NCBI RefSeq assembly: GCF_021531495.1
Contig: NZ_JADYTY010000002.1
Location: 79,679 to 143,678 of the forward strand
Source of the DNA: Anaerovibrio lipolyticus
Lineage (GTDB): Bacteria > Bacillota > Negativicutes > Selenomonadales > Selenomonadaceae
Direction of reading: 5' to 3'
Length of the DNA stretch: 64,000 nt
A model generated the notes under the pieces. The model was not told where the DNA came from, made no database searches, and worked only from the letters and a program-made list of their open reading frames with translations. Below are positions 1 to 8,401 of this stretch, piece by piece (position 1 is the first letter of the stretch; each line of letters begins with the position of its first letter). Both the position numbers and the translations under genes were made by a program.

Positions 1-391
1 CTGAACGCACATGCTTGTGAGCTGAGAAATTGGCCACGATATCAAAACCGCCACGATTTCTAAACATCTTCTCAAATACCCCAGAAGCAAAATTCATAGG
101 ATATGGTACATAATCCTCCGGCACATACAGTCCTTTAGTCGAGCGCAAATCCCGAGTAAGCTCAGCCAAGCCATTTTCATTTATATCAACCACCACAAGG
201 GAAGCAGGACGAAATGGCAATATAGCCTTTATAAAAGACGAACCAATGGATCCAGCTCCTCCGATAACAAGCACCGATCTATCCTTTATTTTTTTGGATA
301 ATTCGACCTTATTGTGAGCAATGTCCGCAATAAACATTGATTCTTCTCTCTTAGTAACATAAGTATTAATAAATTGATCTAGACTAAACAT
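1..391 (-). CDS. CapD-family NAD-dependent sugar-nucleotide dehydratase/epimerase, N-terminal part (cut by window edge)
   Basis: About 130 residues are visible, reading from an ATG at 391 off the left edge. Residues 40-50 form a Rossmann nucleotide-binding motif (VIGGAGSIGSS), followed by an acidic strand end (VVVDIN) that would bind the adenine ribose of NAD. The last visible residues contain FSAHKHVRS, the AHKHV signature of Polysacc_synt_2/CapD enzymes such as UDP-GlcNAc 4,6-dehydratases. The catalytic YxxxK-like region lies outside the window, so the exact reaction cannot be assigned. It starts 14 nt after the ABC exporter gene and appears to belong to the same glycan operon. Confidence 0.82.
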   Translation of the reverse strand, partial: MFSLDQFINTYVTKREESMFIADIAHNKVELSKKIKDRSVLVIGGAGSIGSSFIKAILPFRPASLVVVDINENGLAELTRDLRSTKGLYVPEDYVPYPMNFASGVFEKMFRNRGGFDIVANFSAHKHVRS

Positions 392-405
392 ATAATTTCC
401 TCGTC

Positions 406-2145
406 TTATACCTTGAAAGCTTGGCCATCCTTAAACTCTATCTTATAATCACATTCCGCCAAGGTACTCAATCTATGAGCTATAGCTATAATTGTTATCT
501 GCCCTTTTAGCTTTAATATGGTATCTGTAATAGATTTTTCAGTATCATTATCCAATGCCGAAGTAGCTTCATCTAAGATTAGCAGCTCTGGCTTTTGATA
601 TAATGCTCTGGCTATGCCTATACGTTGGCGCTGTCCTCCGGATAACTTTACACCACGTTCACCTACAAAGGTATCTATACCATCTGGCAAGGTAAGAACA
701 AAATCTGATAACTCAGCCATTGACATGACTCGATTCAATAAAACCATATCTATATCATCTTTATTCTCGCCTAATGCAATATTTTCAGCTACAGAACCAT
801 CTATCAAATATATATCCTGAGGTACATAGGCTAAATTAGCTTGCCAACTACGAATATTTTTATTAATATCCATCCCGTCACACAAAATCTGTCCACTAGA
901 TGGTTTCAACAACCCCAATAAAATATCTATAAACGTTGTTTTACCTGCCCCTGAAGGCCCCATAATCCCAATAAATTTACCTTTAGGAATACGAAATGAC
1001 ACATCTTCAAGAATATATTTTTGAGACTGGTTATACCTAAAAAATAAATTCTTTACTTCTAAAAGTTTGATAAAGGAAATATGTTGCTCTGAATGCTTTT
1101 TGCATGTTTTTCTATTACTACTTAATTTTTCCCTAATTTGTACTAAATCAGGATATATCTCATTGAAGAATGGCATTTGATTTTTTACAGCATTGTAAAA
1201 ACCAACTATACGATTTGCACTTGGCATTAATCTAAAAGCAGCCAAAGCTAGAACTCCTAATACTGGCACAATGGATTGAGGATTTATTTCTATGATAACC
1301 TTATATATAATCAATAATAATAAGCTGCAAATTACAAGGCATTCAATTATTATGCGTGGCATTTCTGCCAAAAAGTAATACCTCTGCCTTGCTTTTGCAT
1401 ATCTTGAATAATCATTGCTAAATGCCTCTAAAAAGAACTCTTCCTTCCTCATTACCTTGGTTTCTTTTATAGCTCCCAATCCCTGATTAATCCATTTTAT
1501 ATAGGATGCTGAAGCTTCATTATCAATCTCGCCTTGTCTGACCATTTCTTTTCTGAACAATTTAAGTATTGACATTACAACAAAGGCCATTATTCCAGCA
1601 ACAATTGTTGCTGTAAATGGATCAACTACTACGAGCATAATCCATATTGCAATTGCAGTTAATATCTCTGTACACAAGTTCAAGATTGGTACAAGCATCT
1701 GACTAAATATAGCACTAGCACCTTGATTGACATTCCTCAACAAAACCGCTGTATTTACCTCAACTAATCTACTATATGGCTCATTTAAATAATGAGCCAT
1801 TAATTCTTTGGAATATAAAATCTGATTTCTTTCTGCAAATCTACGTTGAATATGTATTTCAAAAGCAATATATATATTTTTCATAATGTATAGAACAATC
1901 AATACAACCGCACAAGCTATTATGAGTTCTGTATGATTTTCTATCCCAAAAGGTCTTATTATTTCTGCCACTTCCTTATGATCAGCTAAATAATCAATCT
2001 GCCCTATAAGTGAGATCAAAGGTAAAATGGCACCTATACCTACAGCTTCTAAAACAGCCCCAATTATCATAATTGCAAACAAAACGGCAAATTCTTTTTT
2101 TTGTTTTGTTGTGAAAATGGAAATGTATTTAAATATATCTCTCAT
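406..2145 (-). CDS. ABC exporter, fused membrane and ATPase domains (PglK/MsbA-like glycolipid flippase)
   Basis: This 579-residue half-transporter has a membrane domain with about six helices (residues 20-320) followed by a complete nucleotide-binding domain. Visible motifs are Walker A (GPSGAGKTT, 396-404), Q-loop Gln443, signature LSGGQ (501-505), Walker B (LLILDE, 521-526) and the H-loop His557. It would act as a homodimer in the inner membrane. Its place directly after four UDP-sugar biosynthesis genes suggests it flips a lipid-linked saccharide, as PglK does, but peptide or lipid export is not excluded. It is more AT-rich than the upstream biosynthetic genes, which hints at a different history within the cluster. 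Confidence 0.9.
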   Translation of the reverse strand: MRDIFKYISIFTTKQKKEFAVLFAIMIIGAVLEAVGIGAILPLISLIGQIDYLADHKEVAEIIRPFGIENHTELIIACAVVLIVLYIMKNIYIAFEIHIQRRFAERNQILYSKELMAHYLNEPYSRLVEVNTAVLLRNVNQGASAIFSQMLVPILNLCTEILTAIAIWIMLVVVDPFTATIVAGIMAFVVMSILKLFRKEMVRQGEIDNEASASYIKWINQGLGAIKETKVMRKEEFFLEAFSNDYSRYAKARQRYYFLAEMPRIIIECLVICSLLLLIIYKVIIEINPQSIVPVLGVLALAAFRLMPSANRIVGFYNAVKNQMPFFNEIYPDLVQIREKLSSNRKTCKKHSEQHISFIKLLEVKNLFFRYNQSQKYILEDVSFRIPKGKFIGIMGPSGAGKTTFIDILLGLLKPSSGQILCDGMDINKNIRSWQANLAYVPQDIYLIDGSVAENIALGENKDDIDMVLLNRVMSMAELSDFVLTLPDGIDTFVGERGVKLSGGQRQRIGIARALYQKPELLILDEATSALDNDTEKSITDTILKLKGQITIIAIAHRLSTLAECDYKIEFKDGQAFKV

Positions 2146-2171
2146 AAATATCCTTAGATTTTATACATAAA

Positions 2172-3266
2172 CTATAATTCTTTTAATGCTTTACAAATTT
2201 TGGCAACAATATTTTCTTCAACCCAAGCGCCCATAGGTAAGCTCATTACTTCTCCTGCTACCTTCTCTGCTACTGGTACGCTGCCGGTGCCCTGATGGAG
2301 ATAGTCAAACATTGGCTGCTGATTCAATGGTATTGGATAGTGTACGGCTGTTGGTATGCCTGCTTCTTTTAGCTTGGCCTGCAGTTCTTCTCTGTTCTGC
2401 ACCCGTACAGTGTACTGGGCATATACTGAAGTATTATGTGGCTCAATATATGGAGTTATAATGCCTGGTACATCAGCCAAAAGTTCAGTGTATTTTGCGC
2501 CTACTTCAGCCCGTAGCTTTACTTCTTCCTCTAAAATGGTCATCTTGGCTAGCAAAACTGCTGCCTGCATGGTATCCAATCTACTGTTCAAGCCCATGCG
2601 TACATGATGATATCGTCTATCCTGACCATGCTTGTGAATCATATCCATAGCTTTGGCTAATTCATCATCATTGGTAAATACAGCTCCGCCATCACCATAG
2701 CAGCCCAGTGGCTTGGTTGGGAAGAAGCTGGTACAGCCAATGGTAGAGAGTCCACAGGAGCGTCTTCCCTTGTAGGTAGCTCCAAAACTCTGGGCACCGT
2801 CCTCTACTACTGGCATATTATATTTTTCAGCAATGGCATTAATAGCATCAAAATTTGCACACTGACCATATAGGCTTACTGGCATAATAGCCTTGGTTTT
2901 GTCTGTAATAGCAGCTTCTATTTTGCTGGCATCCAGATTGTATGTTTTTTCGTCAATATCTACAAATACAGGGGTTGCTCCCAATCTGGCAATAACCTCA
3001 CCAGTGGCTACATAAGTAAAAGCTGTAGTTATTACCTCATCCCCTGCCTTTATCCCTAATGCCATAAGGGCAATCAACAGGGCATCTGTACCATTAGCAC
3101 AAGTAATGCAATGTTTTACCCCTACATAATCAGCCAGCTTGGCTTCCAGCTCCTGCACCTCTGGGCCTAAAATATATTTACCATGAGCCAAAACCTGAGC
3201 CAACCTTCTGTCCAGCTCTGGTTTTATTTTCTCCTGCTGTGTCTGCAAATCTATAAAAGGTATCAT
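2172..3266 (-). CDS. wbpE: WbpE-like PLP-dependent sugar aminotransferase (DegT/DnrJ/EryC1/StrS)
   Basis: The 364-residue protein matches DegT-family sugar aminotransferases throughout. The Schiff-base lysine is Lys185 in FFPTKPLGCYGDGGA, and Asp156 in VVEDGAQ would bind the pyridine nitrogen of PLP. In Pseudomonas WbpE the same lysine number and context are used to aminate UDP-2-acetamido-2-deoxy-3-oxo-glucuronate with glutamate as donor. The neighbouring WbpA-, WbpB- and WbpD-like genes support the 3-amino assignment. Substrate specificity is inferred from this context rather than from sequence alone. Confidence 0.9.
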   Translation of the reverse strand: MIPFIDLQTQQEKIKPELDRRLAQVLAHGKYILGPEVQELEAKLADYVGVKHCITCANGTDALLIALMALGIKAGDEVITTAFTYVATGEVIARLGATPVFVDIDEKTYNLDASKIEAAITDKTKAIMPVSLYGQCANFDAINAIAEKYNMPVVEDGAQSFGATYKGRRSCGLSTIGCTSFFPTKPLGCYGDGGAVFTNDDELAKAMDMIHKHGQDRRYHHVRMGLNSRLDTMQAAVLLAKMTILEEEVKLRAEVGAKYTELLADVPGIITPYIEPHNTSVYAQYTVRVQNREELQAKLKEAGIPTAVHYPIPLNQQPMFDYLHQGTGSVPVAEKVAGEVMSLPMGAWVEENIVAKICKALKEL

Positions 3267-3292
3267 CCTATCCTACCGCCTTATATCTTGTT

Positions 3293-3865
3293 TTATTTCT
3301 TCAACTGCACATCTATGCCACATCTTGGACATTTCAACTCTACTGCATCTGCTGGCACTGTAGTATCGCCACAAGCACACATATAGCCATGAATACGGGC
3401 TGGATTGCCATATACCATAGCATAATCCGGCACATCTTTGGTTACTGTAGAACCAGCACCTACAAAGGCATTCTTTCCCAAGGTAGTACCGCAAACAATG
3501 GTGGCATTAGCACCAATACTGGCACCACGGCCTACCAAGGTTTTCTTGTAGTCTGCTGAGGTATTGCGGGGATATTCACATCTTGGGGTTCTTACATTGG
3601 TAAAAACCATACTAGGGCCACAGAATACATAATCCTCCAGCTCCACCCCCTCGTAGACACTAACATTGTTCTGTATCTTTACATGATTACCGATTTTGAC
3701 ATCATTGCCTACAAAGACATTCTGGCCAAGATTACAGCCCTCTCCGATTTCTGCTCCCTTGGAAATATGAGAAAAATGCCAGATTCTGGTTTTTTTGCCA
3801 ATTTTTGTCCCCTCATCCACATAGGATGATTCATGAACAAAGTAGTCCTTTTCTTCATTATTCAT
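3293..3865 (-). CDS. wbpD: WbpD-like UDP-amino-sugar N-acetyltransferase (left-handed beta-helix)
   Basis: About 190 residues of repeating hexapeptides (GAEIGEGCNLGQNVFVG, IGNHVKIQNNVSVYEG) form a left-handed beta-helix acyltransferase that should act as a trimer and use acetyl-CoA. WbpD acetylates the 3-amino group made by WbpE. The C-terminus (MCACG, CPRCG) has two CxC/CxxC pairs that could bind zinc. I chose the ATG at 3865 because AGGGAG lies 8 nt upstream; an in-frame TTG at 3871 is less likely. The start overlaps the end of the wbpB-like gene by 8 nt, so the two are translationally coupled. Confidence 0.88.
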   Translation of the reverse strand: MNNEEKDYFVHESSYVDEGTKIGKKTRIWHFSHISKGAEIGEGCNLGQNVFVGNDVKIGNHVKIQNNVSVYEGVELEDYVFCGPSMVFTNVRTPRCEYPRNTSADYKKTLVGRGASIGANATIVCGTTLGKNAFVGAGSTVTKDVPDYAMVYGNPARIHGYMCACGDTTVPADAVELKCPRCGIDVQLKK

Positions 3866-4943
3866 GGTCAAATCTCCCTACAAAATCCAATGTACTGCAT
3901 TCTTTCAATGGTAATTTCACAGCCTGGCCCTCGGCGGCAGACTTGTAAATCGCCAAGACCATTTCCAGCGCATCCCGCCCAGCCTTGGCATCCACATAAG
4001 GCTGGCGATCCTTTTCTATAGCTTCTACCACATCCGCAAAAAGGCTGGTATGTCCATTGCCATATACATTGCTGGCAGCCTCTTCCAAGCCCTTGTTGCT
4101 TCTATCCTCGTCTGTTTCATCAGCAAAATCCCACACATCAATATTGTTGGTGGATTTGCCCCCCAGCTTGACAGTGCCACACTGTCCAAAAACATATAAA
4201 GTTTCCTCCAAGTTCTGAGGATATACATTGGTTGTTCCCTCTATGGTAGCCACGGCACCATTGGCAAAATTTACCACAGCCATGCCTACATCCTCAGCCT
4301 CCAGATAATGATGGAATTGCTGCTTGGTCTGTCCATAGACAGATACCACCTCACTACCCATCATCCAACGCAATAAATCAATGCCATGAATACACTGATT
4401 CATCAAGGCGCCGCCATCCTGAGCCCAGGTGCCCCGCCAAGGAGCCTGTGTATAATAGTCCTTATTGCGATTCCAGCGGACATGGATGCTGCCATGAGAA
4501 AGCTTGCCAAATCTGCCAGCTTCTACAGCTTTCCGCAGCTTCTGTACGGCAATATTAAATCTGTTCTGATGACAGGCAGATACCTTCACATGGTTGGCTT
4601 CTGCTCTACGAATAATTTCATCTGCATCTGCAATGCTCATAGCCATAGGCTTTTCAATAATCAGATTGATGCCCTGATCTATACAGTAAAGAGCAATTTC
4701 AGCATGACTGCCACTCTCTGTGGCAATACTAATAAGTTGAATTTCTGGATGTTCCTCTATCATCTGGCGATAGTCTGTGTAGCGAAGGATTTCCTTATTC
4801 TCTGCCAAGCCCTGCTTGGAAAGCAGCTCTTCCATTTTACTAGGCAGTACATCGCATACTGCCACCAGCTCCAACTGGTTATTGATAACGGCCTTGATAT
4901 GATTGATGGCTATTCGGCCACAGCCAATAAGTGCATATTTCAT
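3858..4943 (-). CDS. wbpB: WbpB-like UDP-GlcNAcA 3-dehydrogenase (Gfo/Idh/MocA family)
   Basis: The 361-residue protein starts with a Rossmann motif (ALIGCGRIAINHIKA) and contains the family's EKPMA segment, where the lysine takes part in catalysis, and HQNRFN further on. Members of this family oxidise or reduce sugar hydroxyls with NAD(H). WbpB oxidises the 3-OH of UDP-N-acetylglucosaminuronate, giving the ketone that WbpE aminates. It lies 3 nt downstream of the wbpA-like gene and overlaps wbpD, matching the order of the biosynthetic steps. Confidence 0.88.
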   Translation of the reverse strand: MKYALIGCGRIAINHIKAVINNQLELVAVCDVLPSKMEELLSKQGLAENKEILRYTDYRQMIEEHPEIQLISIATESGSHAEIALYCIDQGINLIIEKPMAMSIADADEIIRRAEANHVKVSACHQNRFNIAVQKLRKAVEAGRFGKLSHGSIHVRWNRNKDYYTQAPWRGTWAQDGGALMNQCIHGIDLLRWMMGSEVVSVYGQTKQQFHHYLEAEDVGMAVVNFANGAVATIEGTTNVYPQNLEETLYVFGQCGTVKLGGKSTNNIDVWDFADETDEDRSNKGLEEAASNVYGNGHTSLFADVVEAIEKDRQPYVDAKAGRDALEMVLAIYKSAAEGQAVKLPLKECSTLDFVGRFDHE

Positions 4944-4946
4944 CTT

Positions 4947-6266
4947 TTACAAAACCTCTATATTTTCACGCTTGCTAATATTCTTCATCACATTCTTGGT
5001 GTCAAAAATAGCCTTGGCATATTTCTGCACCATTTCATAATCTACATTGGTGTGAGCTGTGGTAATAACCACAATATCTGCCTTTGCCAGCGCCTCTGGA
5101 CTCAGCTCCTTCAAACCCTGATATGTTTCTCCCTTATATCTGTACTGAGGCACCCAAGGATCGTAATAGCTAAGATCTGCGCCTCGCTTCTGGAATTCTT
5201 CAATAACTCTCAGAGCTGGACTTTCCCGATAATCATCAATATCCTGCTTGTAGGCTACTCCCAAAATCAGTACCTTGGCACCATTAATAGACTTCTGGAA
5301 GCGATTCAACACCTCGCCACAGCGGCTAACAGTATATTCAGGCATCCGATCATTAATCATGCCGGAAGCCTCTATCAGAGAGGTATGGAAGCCATATTCT
5401 CTAGCTTTCCAGCTAAGGTAATATGGATCCAGAGGAATACAGTGTCCGCCTAGGCCAGGGCCTGGATAAAAGGCCTGAAAACCATATGGCTTGGTCTTGG
5501 CTGCATCTACTACCTCCCACATGCTGATACCCAGCTTATGACAAAGCATGGTCAGCTCATTAACCAAGGCAATATTAATATTGCGATAGGTATTCTCCAG
5601 TATTTTTTCCATCTCTGCCACAGCAGGAGAGGATACCTCATATATATCACTGTCCAATACCTGACGGTACATCTCTGCAATGACATGAGTAGCTTCCTTG
5701 CCAATACCACCTACTACCTTGGGGGTATTCTTGGTTTTGTAAATAAGATTGCCTGGATCTACTCTCTCTGGTGAAAAGCCTAACAGGAAATCCTCCCCGC
5801 ATTTCAAGCCAGAACCCTTTTCTAAAATTGGCTTCAACAAATCCTCTGTGGTACCTGGATAGGTGGTGGATTCCAACACTACAATAGTGTCCTTGGTTAG
5901 ATGCTTGGCAATAGCTTCTGCACTGCCTTTGACAAAACTAATATCTGGCTGCTGATGGGCATCCAATGGGGTAGGCACACAGATAGCAATAAAGTCTACA
6001 TCCTTGACAAAGCTAAAATCTGTAGTAGCTGAAAGCATGCCAGATTCTACCAATGCCTGCAAATCCTCATTAACCACATCCCCTATATAGTTGTGACCTG
6101 CGTTAACCATATCTACCTTTTGCTTCTGCACATCAAAGCCTATGGTTTTGAATCCAGCTCTGGCCTTTTCCACAGCCAGAGGCAGACCTACATAGCCCAG
6201 TCCTACCACACCTACAGTTGCCTTATGGCTGACGATTTTTTCTTTCAGCTTTGTCAATGTATCCAT
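4947..6266 (-). CDS. wbpA: UDP-N-acetyl-D-glucosamine 6-dehydrogenase (WbpA-like)
   Basis: The 439-residue protein has the three-domain plan of UDP-sugar 6-dehydrogenases: an N-terminal Rossmann motif (GVVGLGYVGLPLAVE), a central helical domain, and a C-terminal domain with GVAYKQDIDDYRESPA. The catalytic cysteine is in GLGGHCIPLDPYYL. The enzyme oxidises C6 of UDP-GlcNAc to the uronic acid using two NAD+. The substrate call (UDP-GlcNAc rather than UDP-Glc) follows from the WbpA-type sequence and from the WbpB/D/E-like neighbours. Confidence 0.92.
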   Translation of the reverse strand: MDTLTKLKEKIVSHKATVGVVGLGYVGLPLAVEKARAGFKTIGFDVQKQKVDMVNAGHNYIGDVVNEDLQALVESGMLSATTDFSFVKDVDFIAICVPTPLDAHQQPDISFVKGSAEAIAKHLTKDTIVVLESTTYPGTTEDLLKPILEKGSGLKCGEDFLLGFSPERVDPGNLIYKTKNTPKVVGGIGKEATHVIAEMYRQVLDSDIYEVSSPAVAEMEKILENTYRNINIALVNELTMLCHKLGISMWEVVDAAKTKPYGFQAFYPGPGLGGHCIPLDPYYLSWKAREYGFHTSLIEASGMINDRMPEYTVSRCGEVLNRFQKSINGAKVLILGVAYKQDIDDYRESPALRVIEEFQKRGADLSYYDPWVPQYRYKGETYQGLKELSPEALAKADIVVITTAHTNVDYEMVQKYAKAIFDTKNVMKNISKRENIEVL

Positions 6267-6270
6267 TCTC

Positions 6271-8100
6271 TCACCTATTCTTATCCAAATTTTCTAATGC
6301 CTTGCTATTGTACGTTGGTATCAAATCCTTGATGGTATGAAGGATGATATAATTGTCTTTTTCATGTTCCAAAGAGGATATTCTTTGCATAATCTCGTCT
6401 GTTACAATACTGCCTAAAGGGGCTTCAAAAATCCGCTCATGGCAAGTCTTGCGGGTTCCCTCCTCGGCGGTTAACAGCTCCTCATAGAGCTTTTCTCCCG
6501 GACGCAGTCCCGTAAAGACAAATTTAATATCCTTGTCCGGTATAAGGCCATGAAGTTCCACCAAATCCCGAGCCATATCCAGTATCTTCACTGGCTCACC
6601 CATGTCCAACAGGAATACCTCCCCACCCTGAGAGAAGGTGCCTGCCTGCAAAACCAGCTGAGCCGCTTCTGGTATGGTCATAAAATACCGCACCATCTCA
6701 GGATCTGTAATGGTTATAGGCCCGCCCTTGGCAATCTGCTTCTTGAACAGAGGCACTACACTTCCCCGACTGCCTAATACATTGCCGAATCTCACAATGG
6801 CAAATCTAGTCTGACTGTGGAGATTCATATTCTGTATCACCATTTCGGCCAATCGCTTGCTGGCTCCCATAACACTGGTAGGATTCACAGCCTTGTCGGT
6901 AGAAATCATAACAAAGGATTCGGCGCCGTATTTGTCCGCTGCCATAGCCACATGCTGGGTGCCAAAAATATTATTTTTTACTGCCTCCACAGGCTGAGCC
7001 TCCATCAGAGGCACATGCTTGTGAGCTGCAGCATGAAATACCAGCTGAGGACGATAGGTGCAGAATACTTCATCTATTCGCTCTGCATCCCGAATATCTG
7101 CAATAATCGGAATATATCGCTGAGCCCCAAATTTTTCGATTAGCTCCTGATGTATCTCATAGATACTATTCTCACCTCTGCCCAAAAGTAGTAACTTAGC
7201 TGGCTTGGCTAAGGAAATCTGCCGGCACAGCTCGGAGCCAATGGAGCCACCGGCTCCTGTAACCAAAACCACCTTGTTTTCTATATATCTGCTAATGGCA
7301 GCCATATCCAACTTGATGCTATCTCTGCGCAGCAAATCCTCTAGCTCAATATTACGCAGCTGTTGGACAGATACCTGACCATCTATCAGCTCATATAGAC
7401 CAGGCAATATCTTGACATGACAGCCTAGGCCACGACATTTGCTGGCAACCTTTTTGATAATACTGCCTTTGACTGATGGCATAGCTATGACAATTTCCTT
7501 GATTTCATTTTCGTTTACCAAGGTATCCAAGGCATCTGTATTGCCCAGTACACTATAGCCCAGGATTTTCTTACCTACCTTAGAAGCATCATCATCCACA
7601 AAACCTAAAAGTTTTTTGCCCTCGCCACGCTGTACCAGTTCTCTGGCAATCATGACACCAGCATCCCCGGCGCCTATAATAAGCATTTTCCGCAACTGGG
7701 CCTCGCTGGCCTCAGACTGACTCATCATCAAAAGCATCCTTACTGACAACCTGGAGAAGCAGATTAGGCCTACATCCAAAATATAGGAGATAATATAAAT
7801 GCTTCTAGGCAGGTCTACCTGTGTATAAAGACCTAATAGAGCTATAATCACATTGGCCACTGTACAGGCACCAATAATGGCAAACATATCTCGTACAGTT
7901 GCATAGCGCCATATTCTGTTGTAAATCCCACACAGATAAAACAGTACCAGCTTGATAACTACCGCCACTGGCAGCACCGATAGCAGCACAGCAAAATAAC
8001 GGCTGCCTGTATTACCATCCAGCCGTAACAGCAGTGCTACAAAGGGCACCACAGCCAATACAGCAGCATCAAACAACATCAAAAGAATAAATTTTTTCAA
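6271..8100 (-). CDS. Membrane-anchored UDP-GlcNAc 4,6-dehydratase (PglF/WbpM/CapD-like)
   Basis: About four N-terminal membrane helices are followed by two Rossmann domains: a CoA-binding-like domain (LIIGAGDAGVMIA) and a catalytic extended SDR domain (VTGAGGSIGSE, AAAHKHVP). The usual catalytic Tyr of YxxxK is Met in VMGASK, as in PglF and WbpM, and STDKAVNPTS carries the active-site Thr-Asp-Lys. The enzyme would make UDP-4-keto-6-deoxy-HexNAc. I place the start at TTG 8100, giving 609 residues, because GGATGGAG sits 6 nt upstream; an in-frame TTG at 8133 has no such site. It is first in the glycan operon. Confidence 0.9.
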   Translation of the reverse strand: MKKFILLMLFDAAVLAVVPFVALLLRLDGNTGSRYFAVLLSVLPVAVVIKLVLFYLCGIYNRIWRYATVRDMFAIIGACTVANVIIALLGLYTQVDLPRSIYIISYILDVGLICFSRLSVRMLLMMSQSEASEAQLRKMLIIGAGDAGVMIARELVQRGEGKKLLGFVDDDASKVGKKILGYSVLGNTDALDTLVNENEIKEIVIAMPSVKGSIIKKVASKCRGLGCHVKILPGLYELIDGQVSVQQLRNIELEDLLRRDSIKLDMAAISRYIENKVVLVTGAGGSIGSELCRQISLAKPAKLLLLGRGENSIYEIHQELIEKFGAQRYIPIIADIRDAERIDEVFCTYRPQLVFHAAAHKHVPLMEAQPVEAVKNNIFGTQHVAMAADKYGAESFVMISTDKAVNPTSVMGASKRLAEMVIQNMNLHSQTRFAIVRFGNVLGSRGSVVPLFKKQIAKGGPITITDPEMVRYFMTIPEAAQLVLQAGTFSQGGEVFLLDMGEPVKILDMARDLVELHGLIPDKDIKFVFTGLRPGEKLYEELLTAEEGTRKTCHERIFEAPLGSIVTDEIMQRISSLEHEKDNYIILHTIKDLIPTYNSKALENLDKNR

Positions 8101-8172
8101 TATATACACTCCATCCCATGACGGACTTATCAAGCTATGGAAAACTTGACTACTATTTTTTTACACCTATTC

Positions 8173-8201
8173 ATTATAATATCACATTGCTCACTTAACA
8201 A
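8173..8201 (-). promoter_or_regulatory. Sigma-A-type promoter of the glycan operon
   Basis: On the minus strand TTGTTA and TATAAT are separated by 17 nt, about 75 nt upstream of the TTG start of the PglF-like gene. The 268-nt gap between that gene and tkt otherwise holds only the tkt terminator and AT-rich sequence. Confidence 0.6.
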
Positions 8202-8328
8202 CAATAAATATCAACAAAATTCCCTAAAAAACAACCTGCAAGCACAACTTTCAAGCATAAATTTACTCTTATGAAAAAAGCTAGTAATACTATATATTTT
8301 TTGTCATGATACACCTGCTATGCAAAAA

Positions 8329-8353
8329 ATGCCGCCCCGATATGGGACGGCAT
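8329..8353 (-). terminator. Rho-independent terminator of tkt
   Basis: ATGCCGTCCCA and its near-perfect complement flank a short loop, and a T-rich run follows on the minus strand, about 50 nt after the tkt stop codon. Confidence 0.85.
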
Positions 8354-8401
8354 TTGCATAGGTATATGGAGAAGTTATGATTTTACTTCTCTTTTATTTG
8401 C

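Noticed and set aside
3273..3494. Cys-rich 73-codon frame inside the wbpD-like gene
   Set aside because: It is a shifted reading of the acetyltransferase C-terminus; the real frame has the hexapeptide repeats.
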